From positions 82,491 through 146,490 of the forward strand of contig NZ_BAFZ01000025.1 in NCBI RefSeq assembly GCF_000308575.1: DNA of 64,000 nucleotides, in the 5' to 3' direction. Shown here in pieces: positions 1-11,300 of this stretch. This DNA comes from Nocardia exalbida NBRC 100660. GTDB lineage: Bacteria > Actinomycetota > Actinomycetes > Mycobacteriales > Mycobacteriaceae. The position numbers were made by a program, and so were the translations under genes. The notes under the pieces were generated by a model that was not told where the DNA came from, searched no databases, and saw only the letters and a program-made list of their open reading frames with translations. Within the stretch, counting starts at the first letter, position 1. The number at the start of each line of letters is the position of its first letter.

Positions 1-272
1 TCGAGAGCGCGCTGCCAGACCGCCTCGAACTCGTGAGCGTCGATCTGGAGCGCGGTGAACTCGGTCTCGGCATTGATTTCCTCCGGGGTCGGAACCGGAA
101 TCTGCCCCAGCTCGGTCGTACCGGTGCCGCTGCCGGAATCGGCCCAGTCGGCGTGCCCGTCGCGGAACACCTCGACCTTGCGCACCTCGAAACCGTCGTC
201 GCCGATCTCGCTGAACAGCTCGACCGGCTCGTCATCGAAGTCGTGGTGCCATTGCGCCTTCAGATACCACAT
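1..272 (-). CDS. DUF6881-type small protein (3' part only)
   Basis: The visible N-terminus starts MWYLKAQWHHDFDDEPVEL and continues with GDDGFEVRKVEVFRDGHADW. This resembles the DUF6881 family of small actinobacterial proteins, whose function is not known. The ATG at 272 is the only good start in this frame; another ATG at 279 is out of frame. The gene runs off the left edge, so its C-terminus is not visible. It is divergent from radC across about 127 bp. Some small acidic proteins like this accompany polymorphic toxins, but nothing here shows an immunity role. Confidence 0.7.
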   Translation of the reverse strand, partial: MWYLKAQWHHDFDDEPVELFSEIGDDGFEVRKVEVFRDGHADWADSGSGTGTTELGQIPVPTPEEINAETEFTALQIDAHEFEAVWQRAL

Positions 273-399
273 CGCACATCAGCTCCCCAGTTCGTGACCC
301 CTCGGCTACCGAACCGCACACCAGCCAGCATATGCGTGATGTGTCGGTGGCCCCTGGCAGAATCCCGGGCACTGTTGGCGTGACCGAGGGGTGGGAGTC

Positions 400-1083
400 A
401 TGGCGGTCTCTCTAGTCGACGTGCCGGTGACGCAGCGGCCGCGTGAGCGGTTGCTGGCACTCGGTCCGCACGCGCTGAGCGACGCGGAGTTGCTGGCCCT
501 GCTGCTGGGGCAGGGCAGGCGCGGCGCGAGCGCGCTGGACCTCGCGGTGGAACTCTTGGTCGAGCACGGCGGGCTCGCCGGGCTGTCGTCGGCGCGCCCG
601 GAGGAGTTGTCGCGCCGAGCCGGCGTCGGCATCGCGAAGGCCGCCGCCATCATCGCCGCTTTCCACCTCGGCGCGCGAGCACGCAGTAGGCCGGACATCT
701 CGATCCGGCTGACCAGCCCCGCCGACGTGGCTGCCGCCGCGCGCCCGCATTTCGCCGGGTCCAGAGTCGAGCGCCTGCTCGTCCTCGTGTGCGACGCGCA
801 GAACCGCCTGCGTCAAAAGGTCTTCGTCGCCGAAGGAGCCATCGACCAAGTAGCCGTTCCGGTCCGGGAAATCCTCAACACCGTCCTGCGCCACGACGGC
901 CGAGCCTTCGCCATCGTCCACAATCACCCCTCCGGCGACCCCACCCCCAGCCCCGACGACCGCCGCACCACCACCCTCCTTACCGAAGCGGCGCGAACCG
1001 TAGGTCTGCGCTTTCTCGACCACGTCGTGCTCGCCGGGGAGAGATGGGCCAGCGCCCCGGGGTGGCAAGCGGCTGAAAGGTGA
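400..1083 (+). CDS. radC: RadC family JAB1/MPN metalloprotein
   Basis: A 227-residue RadC family protein. The N-terminal third has helix-hairpin-helix-like segments (LSDAELLALLLG, RRAGVGIAKAAAI). The C-terminal JAB/MPN domain shows the zinc signature HNHPSGDPTPSPDD, with the catalytic-type glutamate in VFVAEGAID. I prefer ATG 400, which has GGGAG just upstream, over GTG 391. The family was once linked to DNA repair but its biochemical role is unsettled, and homologues often sit in accessory regions. It is divergent from the DUF6881 gene and faces the end of the toxin locus. Confidence 0.9.
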   Translation: MAVSLVDVPVTQRPRERLLALGPHALSDAELLALLLGQGRRGASALDLAVELLVEHGGLAGLSSARPEELSRRAGVGIAKAAAIIAAFHLGARARSRPDISIRLTSPADVAAAARPHFAGSRVERLLVLVCDAQNRLRQKVFVAEGAIDQVAVPVREILNTVLRHDGRAFAIVHNHPSGDPTPSPDDRRTTTLLTEAARTVGLRFLDHVVLAGERWASAPGWQAAER

Positions 1084-1325
1084 ACGCTCCGCGACTACGC
1101 CTGGCGACTGGCAGGCACGGCTGCACGATGCACCGGGCCATCGTGAAAACTGCGGCCTGATCCACTCGGTTGTCTCGTCGACAACGCACAGTTTCGAGAG
1201 TTGCTGATCAGGAGCAGGTGACTTGCCGGACCATTTGATCTGCCGTGCGGCGACAGTGCCGGGTGGGTTTCTTCCTGCGGTTATCCGAAATTCAAAGGAA
1301 AATCCGGCATGGCGGGTCGGGGTGA

Positions 1326-1481
1326 GCCGGGGGTGGTGTATGTGTCGAAGTCGCGTTCTTCTCCAACGAGCTTGTGGGGGTGCGTGATTCGAAGAACCCC
1401 TGCGGCACCGCGCTGGTCTTCTCCTCGCGGGTGTGGGCGGCTTTCACCGCCGCGGCGCGCCGCGACGGCTTCGACTGCTGA
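1326..1481 (+). pseudogene. DUF397 domain remnant
   Basis: Translation gives GGGVCVEVAFF, then VRDSKNPCGTALVFSS and a tail VWAAFTAAARRDGF before TGA. This is the characteristic DUF397 pattern (CVEVA, VRDSK, W..F). The frame is closed by TGA at 1323-1325 just before the conserved part, and the usual N-terminal WRKSS segment and start codon are absent, so it looks like a truncated relic. DUF397 genes normally pair with XRE-type regulators; none is seen here. The rest of 1084-1517 shows no other gene. Confidence 0.65.
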
Positions 1482-1517
1482 CGGCAGTTGCGCAACCCCA
1501 GTCGGGGTACCGATGTC

Positions 1518-2297
1518 TCAGGGGGTGCCGGGTGTTTTCCCTGTATCGGTGGGCACGTCCCGCGAGTATCCGGGGTTGGGGCGCCAGTACCGCGGTAACT
1601 CGTCGGCCTGGGCGGCGAAATCGCCTCGCCAGATATGCGCGGGAATCTCGAAACAGCCCATGACGCGGTCGCTGCGCAGGCCACCCGGCCAGTGCACGGA
1701 GATGACGCCGCCTTTCTCCACCACTCCGAATCCGCCGGGCGCGTCGATGACGTAGATCTGATGGACGAGGGTCAACTCCGAGGTCTCGTCGTCCATCATC
1801 ACCGATTGGCTGTGATCAGCCGCTCGATTCACCCGCACCGTCGTGTAGACAACCCTGCCGTCGCGCTGTGACAGCGGGCGGAACCCGTCCGCCCACAGGA
1901 CGCTGCGCGGACGCGTGTCGCCACGGAACAACAGCCCTCCGCCGATACGCCACCCCGATTCCGGATAGTCCTCCTGGAGTGCTTCCCAACCGCGACGGAT
2001 CGCGTCGAGGTCGACATCCTGCTCGGCGGCCGAGGCGAGCAGCACACTATCCGGCAGTTGCGCGGCCGGTTGCCATTGCACCGGTACCGACTGGCTGTCG
2101 AGGATCAGCCGTACCACCTGAGCGCCGTCGAGCGGATGCACAGGAGCGTCGGTCAGCGGACCTTCGGCAGAATTGTCGGCGTCTTCGTCGCCGAGGTCGA
2201 TCGCAACAGGGTCGATGCCGTTGCCGGGGGTCTTCCTGTTATCGCGGGTGTTTCCGCTGCCGTGGCTCGACAGCGAGCGATCGGGCAGGTGGGCCAC
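1518..2297 (-). CDS. Orphan ADP-ribosyltransferase cassette after the giant gene
   Basis: This frame is the direct in-frame continuation of the giant gene after its TAG (2337-2339). It opens with another copy of the DPVAIDL linker (2192-2219). The C-terminal half resembles pertussis/scabin/pierisin-type ADP-ribosyltransferases: LLFRGDTRPRSVLWADGF (arginine motif, about residues 123-140), VVYTTVRV (STS-like), YVIDAPGGFGV and WPGGLRSDRVMGCFEI. The ExE glutamate expected four residues before PGG reads serine, so activity is doubtful. GTG 2297 is the first start in frame. A purine-rich AGGAG overlaps the preceding stop but lies 34 nt away, so the true start or any readthrough is unclear. It could be a fission product, a spare toxin tip or an independent effector. 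Confidence 0.7.
   Translation of the reverse strand: MAHLPDRSLSSHGSGNTRDNRKTPGNGIDPVAIDLGDEDADNSAEGPLTDAPVHPLDGAQVVRLILDSQSVPVQWQPAAQLPDSVLLASAAEQDVDLDAIRRGWEALQEDYPESGWRIGGGLLFRGDTRPRSVLWADGFRPLSQRDGRVVYTTVRVNRAADHSQSVMMDDETSELTLVHQIYVIDAPGGFGVVEKGGVISVHWPGGLRSDRVMGCFEIPAHIWRGDFAAQADELPRYWRPNPGYSRDVPTDTGKTPGTP
2192..2219 (-). repeat. DPVAIDL linker copy 1 (post-stop cassette)
   Basis: Encodes GNGIDPVAIDLGDED about 33 residues into the orphan ADP-ribosyltransferase frame. Because it lies beyond the giant gene's TAG, it shows that the cassette shares an origin with the internal modules. Confidence 0.9.
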
Positions 2298-2336
2298 GAG
2301 CCTCTGCCCCAGCGCTCGGCCCTCGCTGCGCTTCTC

Positions 2337-5300
2337 CTACCGGGTGGGGTCTGGAGAGGCTGCATCCTCGTGCAACCCGGTGACGAGTTCGGCTTCGAGT
2401 CTTATTTTGCCGTCGACTGCGGTTGGCTCGGTGAGCAGTACGAGAGTCGATCCACGCGGGGCGATGATTTCTCGTTCGCGGTACTCACCCTCGCCCGCGG
2501 TGTCCATTGCCGAAACCGACTCCACGGCGATCAGCGCCGATCCGGTATCCGCGTAGACGATGACCTCGACATCGTGGTCCGCGAACACGTCATCCCCCAG
2601 GGAAAGCGACGTGTAACCGGAGTTGATCGATCGGTGACCGAGCAAGTTGTCGGTGCGACCGAAGACCCGCACGAGATCGTCCAGCTTTCGGATCATGGTG
2701 ACCGGCCCGGTGGATGGAAGGGCGTTCCGGAATGCCCAGTCCATCCGGTTGATCTGAGCGGCAATGATGCCGGCTTCCTCCCGGAACCGAGCTTCCGGCC
2801 AGCCGAGGCCGACTCCGGCCGCGAGCACCTCCTCCCGAGTCACCTCCCGTCGTGCTAGTTCGATTCGCTGTTGCGGCGTCAGGTTTCGGCCCATGGCGCG
2901 TAATGGCATGTTGGGCCCGGCGAATTTGGTGTATTCCCGGAACGCGTCGATGATCTCGTCCGCCCGATTTCCCGTCGGGTCATGGGCCAGATGCACCCGG
3001 CCCATGCCGTTCCGGATGCGCGTGAGGGCCACATCGCCTTCGGCAGCATTGCGCCGGAACCACTCCAGCCTCGCTTGCAGTGCATCCGCGTCGGCTCGAT
3101 GCCCGTCACCCGCCGGGCCGTCCGGCTGGGGCTCGGGGAGCAAGTCGATTGCGACTGGGTCGGTGCGGTTGCCGACCGGCGGGTTGTTCGTCGGTGCGGA
3201 CCGGTCCGGGTGAGGCTTACGCAGTTCGAACCATACGGCTTGGTGCCAGCCGTGCTCATGGCGTTTGAACAGCTCGACGCCGGAGCGTATCGGCGTCGGA
3301 TCATCCGCTGCCACAGCGCGTCCGGGGAGGACGGCGAGACCGGAGCGGGTCGGGATACCGCCTCGCGCGTTCCGCGGCATCGAGGCGGCGTGCGTGTCGA
3401 GCAGCGTCACGCGCAGCCGGTCATCGGTTGTCTGCACCACCAGATGGATCCTGCCGCGGCGGTGTTCGGCGGCGTCGGTCACCATGGCCGTGAGTTCGGC
3501 GCACGCGAGGTTCACTCGTTCGGTGGGCCAGCCGTCGAGCTGTCCGGCCAGCCAGGACGCGGCTTCCGAGGCCGCGTTCGGGCTGTATCGGCCCTCCGGC
3601 TCGGCACGAATGATTCGCTCGGACCGTTGGGCCGACTCCGCCACTGTCGCGGGTCGGGTGGCCGCGACGGAAATATCCTCGGTCGGAGCCGTTTCGCTGC
3701 CCATCGCCCAGGACGCGCCGGATTCGGTGAGCCAGGAGGTGAACTTGTCGTGCACGACCGACGACGCGGCCGCTGCTCGCGCTCGATCCTGTCCGAACCG
3801 GACGGCAGTGTAATGCGCTGTGACAGAGCCACCGTCGGGGCGCACGGTGATCGTGAACTCGGCGGGTTCACTTCGGGCCGCGTTGACCCGGATGGTGAAC
3901 GACTGGCCCTCGGCGGTAGCGTCCCAGGCGACAAGGTCGGTCCAGAAGACAACACGGTTACCCGCGCCGTCGTCGGCGGACGAGTAGCCGGACAGCAGCT
4001 TGTACGCGTCGCCTTCGTAGCTGAGTATCTGCCCGACAGGCATCTCGGCAGCCGCGTCTCGCCACATCAGGCCCTGGTGCTCGGAACCGAACTGTGCGTC
4101 GAATTCACACACGCCGAGATCGGCTCCGCTGTTCTCCAAGGCGTCGAGGACCTGCGCGGGGTTCATCGGATCCCCGTTCCATTCCTCGAAACCTTGGCTG
4201 AACGCATCGAGACCCTTCACCCGGCCGCCGACCCGCCACCATCCGAAGCCGCTGATCTCATCCAGCGATACGCCCCGCGCGAGGAGTGCGCTGAGCAGAT
4301 CCTCGTGCGACGCGTCGGCGGTTACGAACCTTCCGCTGGCGAGCAGGATGAAAGGGTCGCCGATTTCGGGGTCGCTGGTGTGATAAGGCTGCTTGTCGGG
4401 TGCCGTTCCGGGCACCATGAACCAGCCGCGCGAATCCACCTCAGGCCATACCAGTTCGATGTCGTCCGCAGGCTCGAGCGGAATTTCCGGCAATGGCATT
4501 GTGTCGTAGGTGGATCGGCTCGTCCCCGAGGATGAGGCTGTCCTCAGCTCGGACTCATCGCCGTCGTCGAGGTAGATGGCCACAGGGTCGATGTGGTTGC
4601 CGGATGATGGCGGAGTCGCCTCCGATGCCGTGGATCTCGTTGCCGGACGGTCGTCGCTCTCGGCTGCTTCCGGTTGCTCGTTGGGGAAGCGGAGATCTAT
4701 TCCGGCGGACCGTGCCGCCTGCGCGAGCTGTGCCCGGTTGCCTACCCGAAGCTTGCGGTAGATGTGTTGGGCGTGCGTGCGGACGGCTGCCGGAGTGATC
4801 GCCAGCGCTGCGGCGATCTCCGTGGAGTACATGTCCGCCGAGAGCATTCGGAGGATCTCTGTCTCGCGATCGGACAGCACCGCCGAGCGTGGCGGCGGCT
4901 CGGTCGTTGCCGGTACGTCGGTGGTTGTGCGCAGTAGTCCGGCGACGGCACGGATCGCGCGGAACTCCCGCATCTCGAACGCATGACCACCGACGCCGGC
5001 CGCCTCCGCGGCCTCCGCGCGTGGCAGGCTGCGCACGAACCGCAATATCAGCGTCTGGCGATGCGTGTCGTTGGTGAGTCCGGGGAGGGCGAGTATGAGT
5101 GCTTCCTGCGTGGTCTGCTCAACCAGTTCCCGATCGGCTTCTGCCCCTGGACGCGCTTGGGCATCGCCGAGCAGCAGCGCCGAAAGACGTTGAATGCCAC
5201 GATAAAAGATACTGCGGTGGTCCCTTCCGTGCGCTTCGGCCAGTTCGGGACCGGCATGCCCGAGTACGAGCCGGTCCCTGACGACGGCACGCTGCTTCTC

Positions 5301-8300
5301 ACCGAGGGCGGCCAGACAGCGGTGGAATGCGTCGGGATCTTGTTCCCGGGCCTCCTCGACCACCGCCGAGGCTTGATTGCCCGCATGCTCCTGCAACAGG
5401 CGAGCGAGACGAGCGAAGGTGGCGTGCTGTGCGGTGCGGACTGCCCCTGGGCTGCGATCCAGCAAATCCGCGGTCCGGTCGGGTGACATCTCGAGTCCGA
5501 AGCGAAGTTGGAGAATCCGTCGCTGCGACGGGGCAAGTTGTTCGATGCAGCCCTGCAGCGCCAGCCGGTCGGTGTTCAGTGCCTCCCGAACGATCGGTGG
5601 CAGGAGCCGGGCGTTTGCGTTCCGGGCCAGCGCCACCACCAGCTCCGCGGCCGTCGGTTCGGCGGGGATATCCGGCGGGGCAGCAGTGTCCGTCCGCTCT
5701 GCACGAGAGTCCGATATGGGCGAAGCGTTTCCAGGTTCGGCCCGGGGCGCGGGGGTCGGCCCGGGGGTGCTGCTGGATTTCGCACGCTGCGGCCTCGGTT
5801 CGTCCGGGAGTGATGCCTGCACGCCGCCCTCGTCGGCAACCGCAGTGGCCAGTTCGCAGACCGCATGCCACAGCACGAGGGACTCGGCGGCCGGGTCGCC
5901 GGGCATCTCGAACTGTGCATCGCGACCCGAACGCCTCGACGCGAATCGGCGTAGCGCCTGCTGCTGGGTCGAGGTGAGCGCGCGCATGTGCTGGCGCACC
6001 CGCACGGTATCCGCCGCGGCCAACACAGTGGCCAGTGGATCCGAAGCGCGCAACCGCGCACCGCGGGCCACGAAATCTCCGATACGGTGCCACATTTCGG
6101 CGATCTCACGATGCTGGGCCATGAGATTTCTGGCGTTGAGGACAACCCATTCCTCGACGTCGCGCTGCCCGATCCGGCCGAACTGTGCCACCGCATGTGC
6201 ACACGCCTCGTCGAAGACTTCCCGAGCTACTCTCGGTGTTCGCAGATTCGCCTGTATCCAAGGGAATACGTTGCGCGCGAACCGTTCTCGAAGCATGACT
6301 ACCGCCTGCTCTGTACGTCCCTGCGCGACAAGCTGTTCCAGCTGCATTCGGAAGTGTTTTGTTGGTATGTCGCTGGACCGCCCCGGCGTCGCGCTGCCGT
6401 CTGCTCCCGGCTGCTGTTCCGGATCCCCCGGCGTATCAGTCTCGGACCGATGCGGCTCGGGTCCGGCGTTGTCGATCAGTGGTTCGGGTTCGTGCTCGCT
6501 GTCGCCGAGGTCGATCGCGACGGGGTCTGCGCTGTTGCCCGGGGTCGTTCCTGTGTGCGTCGACGGATGTGCGGTGTTCGGAGAGTCGGGCCGGATCGCG
6601 ACGGCGTCGCGCACCTCGGCGGACAGGTCCCGATCGGTCGCTGACAGTCCCACCGCGGCGCGCACCCTCGCTGTGGCCTCTTCGAAGGCCGTTATCGTCC
6701 GCGCGTCTTGCTCCCCGAACACGTACCCGCGTACCGCGGCTTCGGTGTAACTGCGCAACACCGCATTCTCTGCCCGGCGCAGTGCTTCCCGCGCGCCGCC
6801 CGACACACCCGGCGGTGCGGGGAATCTGGCGATGACGGCATCGATGACGTCATCTCGGCTGAGCCGGCCTCGGGCGAGTTCCGACAACAGCGGCAGCAGC
6901 CGATCCTCAGGGATGCGGCGCCACGCGTCGGTGATGGCCTGCCGAGCGGCCTCGGCAGCGGACAGCATCGAACGGCTGTTGTCGAGCAAGCGCTGTACGG
7001 TCCACGCGGAGCCACTGCCCGAGTACAACTTTCGCGTCACATCATCGACCGCGGCACGGAGGCCATGGAAGAATTCGCTGATAGCCATGTCCACGATCAC
7101 GCGCGGGGGCCGGTCGGCGTCGAGATCCGCGAGCAGCGAACGGGCGGCCGAAAGCAGCGCTTGGACGTAGCGATCATTCGCCCCGGGCAACAACCCTGAC
7201 ATTCGGCTGCGTTTCATCGGAACGATCTCGGCGAGCGTTCGAATATCGCTCTCGGCGAGGTCCGAACGAGAGGTCAAATCCCGCAGCGTGGCAATCGTCT
7301 GATCGTGCCGCCGCGCGGTATCCGGGCGGGCTGCCAGCCGGTCGTCCACGAGGGCGTCCAATTCGGCGCGGATGCGAAGCAGCACGGGCAGGTCGATCAT
7401 TCCGGCGCCGTCGGCCAGTTGCCCGAGCGCACTCTCCAGGTCGCGCATCTGGCCGATGACCTGCGTGACCTCCTGCTCGGGCTCGGGAGCCGGTGAGTGG
7501 TCCACCTCGCCGCTGTCGGCCGTTGTCCGGGGTGCGGCGACGGAGTCCACCAGCAGGTCATAGAGCAGCCCCACCGGCTCGCTGACCCTGTCGCGGCCGT
7601 TGAGCACGACATCGACGAAGGCCTCGGCCAACGCCTCGGTCGGATTGAAATAGCGGTTCTTGTCGAAGCTGTAGACGGTCAGGTAGCGGCGCAGCCAGGC
7701 TGTGAACGCCGCGTAAGTGTTCTCTCCCAGGCGATTTGCCTTGTAGTGATCGAACAGCATGTCTTCGGCACGGTATCGAGCATCCGTCCGTCCCGCGTAG
7801 TCGAGCATGTGGCCGAACTCGTGCACGACGATCGCATACGCGGGACGGCGTGCCATGCTGGGATGCGCTTTCCCAGAGGCGATTCGGTCCTGAATCCACC
7901 GATGGAGTTTGTCCGGACTCGTGGCCAGGTCGACGTTGAATGTCATGTATTCGGTTGTGACGAGACCGGTGACGGGATCGGTCTTCGACATCGCCGCCGC
8001 GCCCGTCTTCGGCGAGAGCCGGCCGATGTCGATGATGCCGATATCGACCTGCGGGTGCTGCGTGGCCATGTCGACCAGAGCCCGGGCGATCTCACGGATA
8101 GTCTCCGGGTCGAGATCGGGCCGGTCGAATTCGTGGACCTCGACGTCGGGATTGTTCGTCAGTCGGCGCAGTTCGTCGCGCAGCCATATACCGACCTCCG
8201 CCGGGCTCAACCGCGATACCGCGTCCCCGCCGACGTCCTCGGGTCGGCCAGGGAGCTTCACCGGGTGTTTGCGGTGCGGGAAATCGGGCCGGGCGCGGTG

Positions 8301-11300
8301 GGCGGGGGCGAGCCCCTCGGCGGGCTCGTCCGGATCGTCGAGGTCGATCGCTACGGGGTCGATGCCACCGGGGCGGCGCGCTGATTTGTCGTTCTGCGGT
8401 GTCTGATCGGCGGTCTCGGTCGGCGCGGCCGGATTGCTCGGGGCGGCCGCGGCGGTGCTGCCGGCGTGGCGGGCTCGGATCGCTGCTTCCAGCTCGTTGC
8501 GCCCCCCGATGCCGAATTTGGCGTAGATCGACGTGGCGTGTCTCTGCACCGCCCACGGCGTTATTTCGAGTTCCGCTGCGGTTTCTTTATAGGTCTTGCC
8601 TTGCACAAGCCGCGTGAGCACCCGGAACTCTTGTCGGGTCGACCCGATTCGGGCGAGTTCGAGCGTCCCGGCCACGTTCTGGTAAGCGACGCGTACGTTA
8701 TGAGGTACTCCTTGCTCGACGATGTGTCCCAGCGCCGATGTCTCGATGAGTCCTCGCACCTCGTGCGCGATGGCGGACACGAGTTCCCGTTCAGGCATGT
8801 CCGGCGGGGCGTAGCGGAGCGAAATCGTCGCGTGGGCTTTCGGGTCCAGGCGCAGGTGGTCCCAGATTTCGGTCAGATCCGACGTGATCTGTTCGGTGTC
8901 GATTCCCAGGTCCCGAAGCTCCTGGATCCATTCGTCGAACGAATTGGTGCGCGCGGTGGTCGGCCGCGCCTGAGGGCCCGACAGAGCTTGTGGCACCACC
9001 TCTTTCCATGTGCTGCCTGCGTTGCGCGCGGCCTCGGCGAGGGACGCTCTGTCCTTCCAGGGTGTCCAGCCGTCTGTTCGAGGATCCGATGCGGCCGGAT
9101 CCGGCCGAGCGGTGGATGGGGATTCGGATGGCTGCCACGGTGTCCGGGCCGGCTGCCGTTCGGTATCACTCCGCTCGGCATGCGGCGGGCGGTCGGACAG
9201 CCGCCCGGGGCCGAACTGTTCGATGATCGTGCGGTACATCGACTCCGCGTCGTCGCCCATCCGCTCGCCCGCCATCTCGAAGCCTCGCACGATCTCGTAC
9301 ACCGTGTGCTGGTGGGGAAGCATGAAGGCGATCAACGCCGCAATGAAATCGTGCCGGGAGACGCCGGGCGGTCGCAGCCAGTCGAAGCGGGCGAGCATCC
9401 GGGTGGCGGTGCCGGAAATGCCTGCGTTCGAGGAAATTTGCCGTTCGGCCAGCCTGCGGATGTCGTCGTTGCTGGTATCGGGGTCGACGTAGACGTAACC
9501 CGGTCGCCACGGGAGCTGAATGACCCGTTCGTTGTGGTCGAGGGCGAAGGCTTCCTCCGGACCGACAGTGCCCTCATCGTGGTAGACGCTGATCGATGCG
9601 ATGCGGCAACCCTCGGAGTCGACGATTCGATGTCCGCGCGGGTCGAGCAAATACCTGGGCGCGACATGGGCGACAGAGTCGTCGTGTTCTCGCAGCTGGG
9701 CTTCCAAGCGGGCGGTATCGACGCGCCCGTCGTCGAGACGGGGAATCGCCATGCTGCCCCCGAGGTCGAGTTTGCCGATCCGCAGCACTCTCCGCTCCGG
9801 CAGTGCGGCGAATTCGCGCAGCGACAGCGGCATACCCAGCGCGGCGGCATCCCGGGAGGTTGGAATGAGATGCGGCGTGTCCGAATTTCGTGCGGGGAAT
9901 GCCGCATTTCGCCGCTCGTACTCCGCGTAGGCCCGATCGGCCACGTCGTCGTGCCTGCGCACATACTCGACCGGATTGAGGTCTTTCCAGGTGACCGGTT
10001 CTCCGGGCTGCTTGTCCCCGAGGACGGCCGCGCGAACCGCCTCCAGCGCGTCGAAGTCCAGCCCCAGTTCGCGCGCTTTGCTCCGTCGCCACTCCCGCGT
10101 CTGATTCATGTACCGGGCGATGCCCTGGTCCAATGTCAGACCCGCGCCCGCTTCGCCCAGCTCGGCGTTGCGAATCATGGCGTTGAGCATGGCCGACAAC
10201 AGTTCGCGCAGGTTTCCGTCGCGCTTCAGCTCGTCCATCGGCACCGACGGCAGCACCATGCCGCCCCACCGCGGCCTCGCGGACGCGTCGAAAACCGCTC
10301 GGATCCGCTCGTCTCGCTCCGTCGGGGGCAGATCCTCGAGCACGTCCTGGAACAGGCCCTTGATCACCGTCTCCAGCCGGTCCAGCACCGCCACCGCCGC
10401 AGTCTTGACCTCCGGCCGACCGTAGAGGTACCGGGCCAGCTCCGCCTCTTGGACTCGATGCAGCAGAGAACCGGGCCGCGAAACGCTCATATCGAGCGCC
10501 GACGTTCCCCGCGGTGTCTCGCTCTGCGCGGGCCGAGCCCACGGGGTGGCGCCGGGCGTCGCGGTGCCCTGCGCTGATTGGTCCGCCGGTGTGTCAGGTT
10601 CCTCCGGATCGAGGTCGATCGCGACGGGGTCGGCGCCGCCATCGGCCGGGGTCGCGGGCCCGTCGTGGTCCGTCGCCGTATCCGCGGGGGTGTCGATGTT
10701 CGCGGCCGACAGGAATCCCGCCGCGGCGGTCACGTCGTCGGCTGTGCCCGCTTCGATGCCTGCCCGTACCAGTGCGCGGGTGACGGCGCCGAGATCGCCC
10801 GGGGCTTCGGCGAGCGACCGCAGGACGATGGCCGCGACGGGTTCGGGGTCGTCGGGGCTGATCGGTTCCCACACACCGTCCGTCAGCGCCAGGACGACCC
10901 CGTTGCCGCGTATGTCTCGGGTCTTCTCGCGCGGTTTCAGCCCGTCCAGAGACCGGCCCAGGTTGTGGGTGAGACCCGGGCCGCCGATCGGCGAGTGTTC
11001 GGCTTCTTCACGAGTGGTGTCCTCGAAGACGTCCAGCACATCCTGGACCTTCGAGTCGTCCCTGGTCAGCTGTATCGGCGGGCTGCCGTCCAGCGGAATC
11101 CAGTACGCGCGGCTGTCGCCCACCCAGTCGACGGTGAGCCGTCCCGACTCCATCAGCGCGACCACGATCGTGGTGGCGGGCGGGTTGTCCGCGGGAGACT
11201 CCGGAGGCAAGGCGAGTACCGCCTCCTGGGCGGCGGCCACGGCGCCCTCGACTACGGCCACCGGATCGATCCGGCCGTCGCGGTCGGCCCGCCGCAGTGC

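Noticed and set aside
2337..2339. TAG at the end of the giant gene as a recoded (sense) codon
   Set aside because: A typical AGGAG overlaps it and no recoding signal was seen; ordinary termination is simpler, although readthrough cannot be excluded.
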